Origin: JACMRI01 sp043778625
GTDB lineage: Bacteria; Bacteroidota; Bacteroidia; UBA4408
DNA length: 64,000 nt
Direction: 5' to 3'
Assembly (NCBI GenBank): GCA_043778625.1
Contig: JAYWFU010000128.1
Coordinates: 1 to 64,000 of the forward strand
Shown: piece by piece, positions 34,242-42,576 of the stretch
Layout: each line of letters starts with the position of its first letter
Numbering within the stretch: position 1 is the first letter of the stretch
Made by a program: the position numbers and the translations under genes
Notes under the pieces: model-generated
Seen by the model: the letters and a program-made list of their open reading frames with translations, nothing else
Database searches by the model: none
Told to the model about the DNA's origin: nothing

Positions 34242-35381
34242 TTATTTTAGTGTAGTAAACATAGTTTCCCAGTGCTTAACTTGGTTACTTACATCAAATT
34301 CGTTGGCACGTGCCTTGGCCTGTGCAGCATCAAATACAAATGTTGGCGAAGCCACTAATTGCATGGCTTGTGCCAAATCGGCTACATTCCACGAATGTAC
34401 AATAGTACCAATGTTGGGCGTTATAATTTCGGCCACGCCACCCGCATTAAAACTTACTACGGGCTTACCCAATGCTAGTGCCTCTACTACTACCATTCCA
34501 AAGGGCTCTTCGCGGGAGGTGAGTACAAAGCCGTCCATTATATTCATGTAGTTATAATAATCAGCATCAGTTTTTTTGCCTAAAAAAAACACGTTGTTTA
34601 ATTGCATAGTTTCAATTTCGCGTTCAATGGTTAAATCCATACCCGTGCTACTATTGTTGCCCAACCACACTAATGCTGCGTTTTGTTGTTGTAATAGTTG
34701 CCCTAACTCAGGCACCATATCCACTCCCTTACGAATACTTGACGAGCCTGACATTAACCACACAAAACTAAAACGCTCCAACCCTAATTGTTTTTTTAGT
34801 TGTAACGATTTTGCACTATCTACTTTTATTTTACTAACATCAATACACTCGTACTGTAAGGCAATGTTGGTTGCACCTAAAGTTTGTAGCTTTTTATACA
34901 CTGCCTGGCTATCGGCAATACATAATGCAGAGTAATTAATTGCTAACTGTAATTGTTGCTTGCTTACCAAGCTATAATCAGTAGTAAGCTCGTGGAAGTG
35001 TGTAATAACGGGTATGTTGTGTTGTTGTGCTAGTGCTAACTTATCAGTCATTAGTACTGTATTTAAATACCAATAGTTAGGTTTAAATTTATTATGTAGG
35101 GTTAGTAAATTATTGTTGTAACTATTAATACCAAGTGTGCGTGCTAGTATTGCTTTAGCACGTTGCCATTTGTTAGGATATTTTAATGTAACGTAAGTGG
35201 GTATGTATGTAGGCATTAGGGGCAGTAATGCTCCGTTGCATTCCGATACTAAGCAAGGCGTTATTATGGCTTTATTAACAGCACTAAGCATGTACCACAA
35301 AAACATTTCGGAGCCTGTACGCCCTGCATAAGGGGTAAAAAATAAAATACGTTTAGGTGTTGCGCTTAACATCGTTTCCAC
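34242..35381 (-). CDS. Glycosyltransferase family 4
   Basis: A 379-residue GT-B fold enzyme. The N-terminal start is KRILFFTPYAGRTGSEMFLWYML, the acceptor domain follows, and the C-terminal nucleotide-sugar domain has VWLMSGSSSIRKGVDMVPEL, VWLGNNSS, FLGKKTDADYYNYMNIMDGF and the E-x7-E motif in EEPFGMVVVEALALGKPVVS (retaining GT4 signature). It transfers a sugar from an NDP donor during glycan assembly at the inner membrane. It overlaps the acyltransferase gene by 29 nt. Confidence 0.9.
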   Translation of the reverse strand: METMLSATPKRILFFTPYAGRTGSEMFLWYMLSAVNKAIITPCLVSECNGALLPLMPTYIPTYVTLKYPNKWQRAKAILARTLGINSYNNNLLTLHNKFKPNYWYLNTVLMTDKLALAQQHNIPVITHFHELTTDYSLVSKQQLQLAINYSALCIADSQAVYKKLQTLGATNIALQYECIDVSKIKVDSAKSLQLKKQLGLERFSFVWLMSGSSSIRKGVDMVPELGQLLQQQNAALVWLGNNSSTGMDLTIEREIETMQLNNVFFLGKKTDADYYNYMNIMDGFVLTSREEPFGMVVVEALALGKPVVSFNAGGVAEIITPNIGTIVHSWNVADLAQAMQLVASPTFVFDAAQAKARANEFDVSNQVKHWETMFTTLK

Positions 35382-36504
35382 TTGTAATAATTGAAAATTT
35401 ATGTTTGAATTTTAAAAATGGGGTTTCAAAATAAGAGTAGGATAATTGTGCTAAAGCTATTGTAATAATAAATGTAACAACAAATGTAACACCCACAGTA
35501 GCATAACCATTATTTAAAGTTAAGTAACGCTGAAAGTACACATCAGTAATGTGCAGCACAAATGAATGTATCATGTACAGGCCGTAGGATAACTTGCCTA
35601 GATGATTAAAAAAAACATTTTCGAGACTTAATAAGCTATTTTTATTTGATGCTAAATTTAAAATTATGCTCCCAAATAATACACTAAATACTGTATGATA
35701 GATTAATGGTAGTTTGAAACTAGTGGCCACCAGCACTAAAATAATTGCATACGCTATGTATTGAGCCGCTGTACTATACACTACCGTTAATAGTTTGTGT
35801 TGTGTAAATAATAAATAGGCAAATAGCCCGCCTACGGCCATACAATCAATACGGAAAGCATTTGAAAAATCGAATAAAAACTGAAACACACTTACACCAT
35901 GCCAATTATAGGCAGGGTAATGAAGTATAACATATAACAATAGCCCTCTAATAGCTATAAAAACTAGGGGTGTAATGCACAGGTAGTAAATAATATTAGT
36001 GCGAAAATACTTAAGTAACCAAGGGTAAAATAAGTAAAATTGCTCCTCCGAACCTACTGACCATAACTGCATAGGAAACCCACCCGATGCAAATATAGTA
36101 TGCGCCACATTAGGCAAAAAAAACAGATATAAAGCTAATTGTAGTTTAAAAAAATCAGGGCTTAACTCGTGCGAAAAATGACCATATAAAAGATATACTG
36201 CAAGTATTAAAAAGTATAATGGCCATATACGAAGCAGGCGTCGCACATAAAACTTTTTAATATCAATGGTATTAATTTGTTGGTGTTCGGAGAGTAATAA
36301 ATAGGTAATTAAAAATCCGCTCAGTACAAAAAACAAGGTAACTCCAGTTCCGCCTAATGTTTGTAAAAAAGAATTTTTAAGTACAAAACCAGTATCTCTT
36401 ACACACTTAATGTGAGGAAAATGATGAATAAAAACAAGCGCTGCGGCTATAAATCGTAAGCCATTTAACGACGGAAAATATACGGTATTGCTTAGTTTTT
36501 GCAT
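35353..36504 (-). CDS. Acyltransferase family 3 (OafA-like)
   Basis: A 383-residue integral membrane O-acyltransferase with about ten helices. The signature start is LNGLRFIAAALVFIHHFPHI, including the catalytic His in the first helix, then GVTLFFVLSGFLITYLLL, YVRRLLRIWPLYFLI and SVGSEEQFYLFYPWLL. OafA-type enzymes put acetyl or similar groups on O-antigen or capsule sugars. It is 3 nt after the upstream GT2 gene and overlaps the GT4 start downstream, so it belongs to the same operon. Confidence 0.9.
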   Translation of the reverse strand: MQKLSNTVYFPSLNGLRFIAAALVFIHHFPHIKCVRDTGFVLKNSFLQTLGGTGVTLFFVLSGFLITYLLLSEHQQINTIDIKKFYVRRLLRIWPLYFLILAVYLLYGHFSHELSPDFFKLQLALYLFFLPNVAHTIFASGGFPMQLWSVGSEEQFYLFYPWLLKYFRTNIIYYLCITPLVFIAIRGLLLYVILHYPAYNWHGVSVFQFLFDFSNAFRIDCMAVGGLFAYLLFTQHKLLTVVYSTAAQYIAYAIILVLVATSFKLPLIYHTVFSVLFGSIILNLASNKNSLLSLENVFFNHLGKLSYGLYMIHSFVLHITDVYFQRYLTLNNGYATVGVTFVVTFIITIALAQLSYSYFETPFLKFKHKFSIITSGNDVKRNT

Positions 36505-36507
36505 TAA

Positions 36508-37626
36508 TTATTTTTTAACTAATTTAATAATTAACGATTTGTTGGGTACGTAATCAATGTAATAATCTAACAACTGACTACGATTAAGGCTTATGAAGTT
36601 TATCATAAACTCGTGTAGTTTTTCGGTAGTTAGATAACTGTGAGCTAATAATGTAGGGTAGTTTGAAATAATTTTATTTTTAATGATTTGTGTGAGCAAT
36701 GAATTTTTAATTTTAAACGAAGTGCTATTTTCACTTAATGCTAAAGGCTGTAAGTAATTCAATTGTAATGCTGTGTTTGATTTTAAATTAAAAAAAGCGG
36801 TATATATACCATTGAAGCCCGTTATAGATAAAAACTCCTTGGGAGTAAACACTATTTTTTCTAACGCATCGTACGCTTCAGTCATACAAAGTCGGTTAGT
36901 GTATTTAGCGAGCGCTCCAGCACCATCAATATTACGTTTAATAGTTGTGGTAGCGTGTGTGTATTGTAGTAAATGTGTGTACCACGTAGTGGGCACGTTG
37001 GCATAGCTTACAGGGTGGTATTGGTGTAGGCTTACATACTGTTGGTGGTTTAGGTAAGTTTGTGTAAGCCCTGTTGCATTTAATCTATTGCAAAAATCAT
37101 CGTCCTCCAGCCCCCAGCCTTGATAGTATTCGTCGTAGCCATTGATGTTTTCAAAATCTTTTTTACTCGCAATAACTAACCCTGTTGATAGCCCCGAATT
37201 ACTTAATTGCGCACTATTATCAACCGCCCAGTTATAGTGTTCAATAGCATAGTTTTGTGGTAAGTACAAGCATTTGTAATTGTAGTAACGGTTATCAAAA
37301 TTTAGTGTAGCTATTTGCTGTAAAAAATTAGGGGCAAATAGTAAATCCACATCTACTATCATAATAGTGTTTCCTTTGGCTATGTTCACCCCTACATTTA
37401 TAGCGTATGATTTATTCCAAATTAAGCCACAAGTGTTTAAATAAATGTAAGTGCAAAAGTTATATTTACTCGCTAACTCATTTATTTGTGAGCTTATTAA
37501 AACATCACTACCATTATCAACTAACACTACTTCAAAGTTAGTGTGTGTTTGTGCTGCCAACGAATTAAGGCAGTTAGTAACACGCACTACATCTCTGTTA
37601 CGATAGGGTATAATTAATGACAGCAT
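36508..37626 (-). CDS. Glycosyltransferase family 2 with GWGxEDxD motif
   Basis: A 372-residue GT-A enzyme. The nucleotide-binding start is LSLIIPYRNRDVVRVTNCLN, with VVLVDNGSD, the DxD-type metal site MIVDVDLLFAPNFL, and NGYDEYYQGWGLEDDDFCNR, the galactosyltransferase-like (Glyco_transf_7C) motif seen in chondroitin-synthase-like enzymes. It probably adds a hexose or HexNAc. The C-terminal 120 residues are of unknown role. It is 2 nt after the preceding GT2 gene. Confidence 0.88.
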   Translation of the reverse strand: MLSLIIPYRNRDVVRVTNCLNSLAAQTHTNFEVVLVDNGSDVLISSQINELASKYNFCTYIYLNTCGLIWNKSYAINVGVNIAKGNTIMIVDVDLLFAPNFLQQIATLNFDNRYYNYKCLYLPQNYAIEHYNWAVDNSAQLSNSGLSTGLVIASKKDFENINGYDEYYQGWGLEDDDFCNRLNATGLTQTYLNHQQYVSLHQYHPVSYANVPTTWYTHLLQYTHATTTIKRNIDGAGALAKYTNRLCMTEAYDALEKIVFTPKEFLSITGFNGIYTAFFNLKSNTALQLNYLQPLALSENSTSFKIKNSLLTQIIKNKIISNYPTLLAHSYLTTEKLHEFMINFISLNRSQLLDYYIDYVPNKSLIIKLVKK

Positions 37627-37628
37627 TT

Positions 37629-38657
37629 TTATTTAAAAATAGATTTGAGTATAAACTTAACATTAAAACCTACCCCCATAGCGCACATAGGCACATTGTT
37701 ATTAGGTAATAGTAATGCAATATCTTTTATTTTATACGTTGTAATTCTATGCACATACGTACGCCAAATATCTTGCAAAAAATTATAAAATAATGCGCTA
37801 TCATAAATTTGTGATGTAGTGTTGGCAACATGTAATTGTGCTAATAATTGTTTGAGTTGTTTAAGTTCGCTACTGGTTATTGAAGTTGCTTTTTTAGTTA
37901 AAAACAATAGTATAAAATCAGTATCAACTACTAATTCATTTAAGTTTATTAGCTTTTGTAATTGGCGCAAACGTATATTATTAGCACATTGCAACTGCTT
38001 ATTATTTTGTATTTGCGATACTTGCGCATGATGTATGCGGTAGTGTAACAAAACTTCGGGTAGGTTTTCTATTGCCCCTATTTGTAGTATGCGTGTCCAT
38101 AAGTCGTAGTCTTCGGCAGGTTCAAAATTTTTATCATAACTTAAATTAAATCTGTTGAAAACGCTTGCACGCATCATTACCGAAGGGTGCGCCAAGGGGC
38201 TATTAGTTAGCGCAAATAATTTTACTTCGTTAGCAGTTATAGGCACATTTGGTGTAATGTTTGGCGCATCAATAATATTATAATTACTACCTAGTGCAAG
38301 CACGTTAGTATTAGCTTGCAAGTAATTATATTGTTTTTCAAATCGGGTAGTTACACATACGTCGTCAGCATCCATACGTGCTATATAATTTCCTTTGCAC
38401 AAGGGGATAGTATTTATTAAACTGTTTACATAGCCAGTATTTACTGGTTTTGCAATCAATTTAATTCTGGGGTCGGTATATTTTTTTATTAGTGCAAGGC
38501 TGTTGTCAGTGGAGCAATCGTCAATAATAAATAATTCAAAATCAGTAAATGTTTGGTTCAGTACACTATCAATAGCCTCGCATAAATATTGCGCTCCATT
38601 GTAAACAGGTAGTATTACTGATATTGTGGGCGATTCGTGCATTATAAACTTATCCAA
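37629..38657 (-). CDS. Glycosyltransferase family 2
   Basis: A 342-residue inverting GT-A enzyme: ISVILPVYNGAQYLCEAIDS VLNQTF, split around the first helix, then FELFIIDDCSTDNSLALI, the metal site IARMDADDVCVTTRFEKQ, and the acceptor motif DYDLWTRILQIG. The last 130 residues are helical. It acts in the cytosol on a lipid-linked or polymer acceptor. It overlaps the GT11 gene by 16 nt. An alternative start at Met5 is possible. Confidence 0.9.
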   Translation of the reverse strand: MDKFIMHESPTISVILPVYNGAQYLCEAIDSVLNQTFTDFELFIIDDCSTDNSLALIKKYTDPRIKLIAKPVNTGYVNSLINTIPLCKGNYIARMDADDVCVTTRFEKQYNYLQANTNVLALGSNYNIIDAPNITPNVPITANEVKLFALTNSPLAHPSVMMRASVFNRFNLSYDKNFEPAEDYDLWTRILQIGAIENLPEVLLHYRIHHAQVSQIQNNKQLQCANNIRLRQLQKLINLNELVVDTDFILLFLTKKATSITSSELKQLKQLLAQLHVANTTSQIYDSALFYNFLQDIWRTYVHRITTYKIKDIALLLPNNNVPMCAMGVGFNVKFILKSIFK

Positions 38658-39517
38658 TCACTTGGAATAATATGTACCGCCTCTTTGTTTTTTTCAACAT
38701 CAGCAAACCATTGTTTAGGTGCTACTACTATTTTGCTTGGGTTAGTATTAAGCCAAGCTCCCCACCAACTAAAAGTACTATTGGCTAGTATGTTATGGTT
38801 GCAGGCGCTCATCAATCGCAAATCTTCGTAATCGGTTTTGGCGTCGTTGGCATCAATAAACACTGTAGTATAGTTAAGTACTATGTTTTGTTTAGCCCAA
38901 GCTACATCGTCCGAAAACACGTAAAAGGTAGGAGTAGTATTGCATTGTTCAACAATGTATTCTACAGCCTTTTGGTAATAGTTAAGTGATGCCGTGCCGT
39001 GCACTGCATTCACTCTATCCACACTTACAAAGTTACCACGGCGTACGTGTAAGCTTACCGCATTGGTAGTGTTAGCAATACTTTCAAGTATTTGAGCATT
39101 GTAGTGCGATGGTGGAATTGTAACCGTAAATTCAGCTAATAAAGCGGTACGTAGGTCTTTAAAATAGTGCTCGCATTGCCAATATCCTACATAATAACAG
39201 TTGCTACCTGCGTTTAAATAAGTAGCATCGTACAGTAAATTGCGCTCCTCAATAATTATTGGAGTAGTAGTAAAAATAGCTTGTTTAAAGCGTTGCCAAC
39301 GGCTATAATTACGTTGTTTTAATTGTTGTATTTCGGTAGTAGTAGCAATGGGTGCGCTCAAGTTTAATGGTGCTAAACTGTATTCGTGCCACTCGTAAGT
39401 AGCAAAAAAATTAATGTCGAGTTTAAGCGGCACGTTATGTTTAGTAGCTAAGGCATATCCCATAGCGTACTGAAACAATTGATTGCCTAAGCCCCCAGTA
39501 AGTTGTACTATAACCAT
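38642..39517 (-). CDS. GT11 alpha-1,2-fucosyl/colitosyltransferase
   Basis: A 291-residue GT11 enzyme. The family start is MVIVQLTGGLGNQLFQYAMG, the GDP-binding motif is VSLHVRRGNFVS near residue 150 (HxRRxD variant), then YVFSDDVAWAKQN and LMSACNHNILANSTFSWWGA. GT11 enzymes move L-fucose, or in some O-antigens colitose, from GDP to a galactose O2. Its neighbours encode a ColD-like dehydratase and a GDP-fucose-synthase-type reductase, which could provide either donor. It is 3 nt downstream of the ColD-like gene. Confidence 0.9.
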   Translation of the reverse strand: MVIVQLTGGLGNQLFQYAMGYALATKHNVPLKLDINFFATYEWHEYSLAPLNLSAPIATTTEIQQLKQRNYSRWQRFKQAIFTTTPIIIEERNLLYDATYLNAGSNCYYVGYWQCEHYFKDLRTALLAEFTVTIPPSHYNAQILESIANTTNAVSLHVRRGNFVSVDRVNAVHGTASLNYYQKAVEYIVEQCNTTPTFYVFSDDVAWAKQNIVLNYTTVFIDANDAKTDYEDLRLMSACNHNILANSTFSWWGAWLNTNPSKIVVAPKQWFADVEKNKEAVHIIPSDWISL

Positions 39518-39520
39518 TGT

Positions 39521-40696
39521 TTAATATTTATACAAACAACTTGCTATAGTTTGCAAATCGGTTTCGGTTAGTTCGGGGTAATTTCCACAATAAAAACCGT
39601 TGGTGTGTATAAAGTCGGTGTTAGGCATATCGTATTTATCAACCACATATTTATCGTAAAACGGTTGGCGTTGCATATTGCCAGCAATCATTGGTCTAAT
39701 TTCGATACCTGCTCCCGAAAAGCGCGCCAAATAATGCTCGCGAAGCTCTGGAGTTTTGCACACAATAGGAAACGCAAACGTAGATAGGCAAGTAATATGG
39801 TCGTGTTTGAGTATAATTAAATCGTCGTTGTCCATCATTATTTGCTCCAATGCTAAATAATTAGCCTCACGAGTTTTAATGTTTGATTCTAAAAACTGCA
39901 TTTGATATATGCCCAAGAAGCCTGTTATTTCGGTAGGACGAAAATTAAAACCTAAATCATAAAACGTATATTTTGCTTCAAACTCCGATTTAACATCGTG
40001 TTTCTTACGCCACTTGTATTGTTGTTGCGCAGTTAAATTTCTGTCCCAACCGTTAGCACGTGTAATACGCAACATCTCTGCGAAATCTTCGTCATCAGTA
40101 CACACCATACCTCCCTCAATAGTACTCATGTGGTGCGCCACAAAAAACGAAAAACTTGCCCCAAGCCCAAACGTACCCGCTTTGCCTGATGGTAATTCAG
40201 TACCTAACGATTCGCAATTATCTTCAATTAAAATAATATTTTTAGCAACACAAATTTCCTTAATACGATTTATATCGCCCGTAAAACCAAGTACATTAGT
40301 TAAGAACAATGCTTTTAAATCAGTCTGTGCTAGGCGTTCCTCTAAGTTCCACGACATTACGTTGAGTGTATTTACATCGCAATCTAACGCTACGGGTACT
40401 AATCCTAACTGAATAATGGGCATAGTATTAGTGCTCCAAGTAAGTGCCGAAAATCCAACCTTATCGCCTACATTTAGTTTACCTAAGTTTTTTAATGCTT
40501 GTAACATTGCTAAATTAGCGCTACCGCCGCTATTAAACAATACTGCTTCTTTACTACCTTGATAGGCCGCAAATTTTTTTTCAAACGCTGCGCATTGCAC
40601 GTCCATACTCAAGCGGTCGGTTTTTAATATAAATTCGGCTAAGGCTTTTTTGGTTTCAAACTCGTTCAAAAAAGCGTTTTTCATTAATGGAATCAT
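39521..40696 (-). CDS. ColD-like PLP-dependent 3-dehydratase (DegT family with His in place of Lys)
   Basis: A 391-residue DegT/DnrJ/StrS-fold enzyme. Most members hold PLP through a Lys in an SFxxxK motif; here the site reads ASFSFFVAHHMSTIEGGMV, with His188-His189 and no Lys. This is the hallmark of GDP-4-keto-6-deoxymannose 3-dehydratase (ColD), which removes the 3-OH on the way to GDP-colitose. IEDNCESLG (PLP-stacking Asp region) and FNSGGSANLAML are also present. The iron-sulfur ligands of the E1/RfbH branch are not apparent. It lies next to a GDP-fucose-synthase-type reductase and a GT11 transferase. Confidence 0.82.
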   Translation of the reverse strand: MIPLMKNAFLNEFETKKALAEFILKTDRLSMDVQCAAFEKKFAAYQGSKEAVLFNSGGSANLAMLQALKNLGKLNVGDKVGFSALTWSTNTMPIIQLGLVPVALDCDVNTLNVMSWNLEERLAQTDLKALFLTNVLGFTGDINRIKEICVAKNIILIEDNCESLGTELPSGKAGTFGLGASFSFFVAHHMSTIEGGMVCTDDEDFAEMLRITRANGWDRNLTAQQQYKWRKKHDVKSEFEAKYTFYDLGFNFRPTEITGFLGIYQMQFLESNIKTREANYLALEQIMMDNDDLIILKHDHITCLSTFAFPIVCKTPELREHYLARFSGAGIEIRPMIAGNMQRQPFYDKYVVDKYDMPNTDFIHTNGFYCGNYPELTETDLQTIASCLYKY

Positions 40697-40734
40697 TATT
40701 CAATTTTTTTAATGTGTTATAAAAATACTATTTA

Positions 40735-41670
40735 TTATATAATTATTTTAGTAGCATTATAAATGCTTATCATTTCGTCTACGCCCTGTTCAAGCGTAAT
40801 ACTTGGTTCAAAACCTAAGGCTTTCATTTTACTTACATCCATGCACTTACGCAACATTCCGTTGGGCTTGGCACTGTCCCAAATTAATTGACCAGTAAAC
40901 CCTACTTTATGCGCTATCATTTCAGCAAGTTCTTTTATGCTTACATCAGTTCCCCAACCTATGTTTATAATATCAGGTGAGGTATAGTTTTCCAGCATAA
41001 ATAGTATGGCGCGCGATAGGTCGTGCACGTGCATAAACTCACGGCGGGCAATGCCTGTGCCCCACAATGTTATTTCGGGTGCATTAGCTGCAGCTGCGTC
41101 AACAAAGCGTTTTACTAATGCTGATAGTACGTGCGAGTGCTCTAAATCAAACGAGTCGTTAGGACCATACAAGTTGCAAGGCATTAAGTTTATGCTCTTA
41201 AAATTGTATTGTTTATAATAACCCTCTAACATTTTTATGCCTGCAATTTTAGCAATGGCATAGCCCTCGTTTGTTGGCTCGAGCTGTCCTGTAAGTAGGT
41301 ACTCCTCTTTCATTGGTTGCGGGCATTCTTTAGGGTAAATGCACGAACTACCTATAAACACAAACTGTTTGCAACCATTGCGATAGGCTGCATCTATCAC
41401 ATTGTTTTGTATCATTAAATTATCCCCAATAAACACTGCGGGGTTTTTAATATTAGCATTTATTCCTCCTACTTTTGCCGCAGCAAGTATTACTACAGCA
41501 GGCTGTTCTGTTGCAAAAAAAATATTTACCGCAGCTTGATTCCGCAGGTCAAGCTCCTTGCTAGTAGTGGTAACTATGTTAGTGTGTTGTTGTGTTGCAA
41601 GCTCGCTAAGTAGCGCTGTGCCTACCATACCACGATGCCCTGTAATGTATATTTTGGTATTATTATTCAT
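40735..41670 (-). CDS. GDP-L-fucose synthase-type epimerase/reductase (Fcl or ColC)
   Basis: A 311-residue short-chain dehydrogenase: NADP motif ITGHRGMVGTALLSEL, AAKVGGINANIKNPA, the catalytic FIGSSCIYP and EGYAIAKIAG (Ser-Tyr-Lys), and MPCNLYGPND. It performs 3,5-epimerisation and 4-reduction of GDP-4-keto-6-deoxymannose to GDP-fucose, or, if fed by ColD, makes GDP-colitose (ColC). The two activities cannot be split by eye; adjacency to the ColD-like gene (38 nt) favours ColC. GDP-mannose 4,6-dehydratase is not in the window. Confidence 0.9.
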   Translation of the reverse strand: MNNNTKIYITGHRGMVGTALLSELATQQHTNIVTTTSKELDLRNQAAVNIFFATEQPAVVILAAAKVGGINANIKNPAVFIGDNLMIQNNVIDAAYRNGCKQFVFIGSSCIYPKECPQPMKEEYLLTGQLEPTNEGYAIAKIAGIKMLEGYYKQYNFKSINLMPCNLYGPNDSFDLEHSHVLSALVKRFVDAAAANAPEITLWGTGIARREFMHVHDLSRAILFMLENYTSPDIINIGWGTDVSIKELAEMIAHKVGFTGQLIWDSAKPNGMLRKCMDVSKMKALGFEPSITLEQGVDEMISIYNATKIII

Positions 41671-41677
41671 AATGTAA

Positions 41678-42370
41678 TTACTGTTTTAATTGCCAATTTT
41701 CCCACACAAACTCGTACTGGTAAGTAAGCGCGTGTGTTGTGCTTAATTGTGCCTGTAAGGCATTCATTTTTTCTTTAGCATTTTCGATTACAAAATCATG
41801 AAACTGTACCTGTATGTTTTTTATTTTAACCCTATTATTAGCATCTATAATGCTTTGTAATAGTTCGTATTCAGCACCTTCAATATTTAGTTTAGCTAAA
41901 TCAATGTGGGTAATGTTTTGCTCAGCAATGAAGTCGTTAAATGATTTTATTTCAATTTCCACTTTATTATTTCCTTTACCATGTAATGAGGAGCTGTTGT
42001 CTTCTAACGTGATAAAAGCCTTGCTGCTAATAGCACCTAAGCCATAATTAAATACTTTAACTTTAGTATTATTACTAAAGCGTGCTTCAGCTATTGCGTA
42101 AAATTCTTTTATAGGTTCAAACACAAAAATGGTAGCGCCGTATTTGCAAAATAGCTCGCGTGCAAATTCGCCTTTATAACCGCCAATATCAAACACTACT
42201 GACTGTTCATTTAGGTCGTAATTTAAACGATGTGTTTCGTCGCCATTGGCTTTAAACCAAGGCGCACAGCGTTGTGCTTGTAATTGTTCATTAGCATCAA
42301 TGGTAGGAGCCATCATACTATCTATCCAATACACTAATTTTAAAAGTATTCGTTTGAGTAGTGTTATCAT
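41678..42370 (-). CDS. FkbM family methyltransferase
   Basis: A 230-residue SAM-dependent O-methyltransferase. The SAM motif is VVFDIGGYKGEFARELF, followed by FVFEPIKEFYAIAEARF, and the FkbM signature near the end is LAKLNIEGAEYELLQSIID. A hydrophobic N-terminus (ITLLKRILLKLVYWIDSMM) may place it at the membrane. It probably methylates a sugar hydroxyl; terminal methylation is a common chain-length stop in ABC-exported O-antigens. The start overlaps the 66-residue gene by 4 nt. Confidence 0.85.
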   Translation of the reverse strand: MITLLKRILLKLVYWIDSMMAPTIDANEQLQAQRCAPWFKANGDETHRLNYDLNEQSVVFDIGGYKGEFARELFCKYGATIFVFEPIKEFYAIAEARFSNNTKVKVFNYGLGAISSKAFITLEDNSSSLHGKGNNKVEIEIKSFNDFIAEQNITHIDLAKLNIEGAEYELLQSIIDANNRVKIKNIQVQFHDFVIENAKEKMNALQAQLSTTHALTYQYEFVWENWQLKQ

Positions 42371-42567
42371 TGGTTAATTATTTTTTTAATGCGATTAATA
42401 ATTCGGGTACTAGCTTTTTTGTTGTGGATATGTTGCAACGCACTTTCGCTTTTAATTTCAACATCTTGCTTTGGTAAATTAGCATTCATTTGTTGTAAAT
42501 GTCCAACTACCCAAGGAAAGAAATTAGTGTTATTTAACGCTTCAATTTTTGCGTTTTGTAATATCAT
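42367..42567 (-). CDS. Small protein between wzt and the FkbM gene
   Basis: A 66-residue basic protein (MILQNAKIEALNNTNFFPWV...KKIINQ), 9 nt after the Wzt-like gene and overlapping the next gene by 4 nt (ATGA). No family is recognised. The tight spacing supports expression. It could be a stub of a longer lost gene, since the N-terminus reads like the start of a larger glycan enzyme. Confidence 0.5.
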   Translation of the reverse strand: MILQNAKIEALNNTNFFPWVVGHLQQMNANLPKQDVEIKSESALQHIHNKKASTRIINRIKKIINQ

Positions 42568-42576
42568 TAGTTAGTT

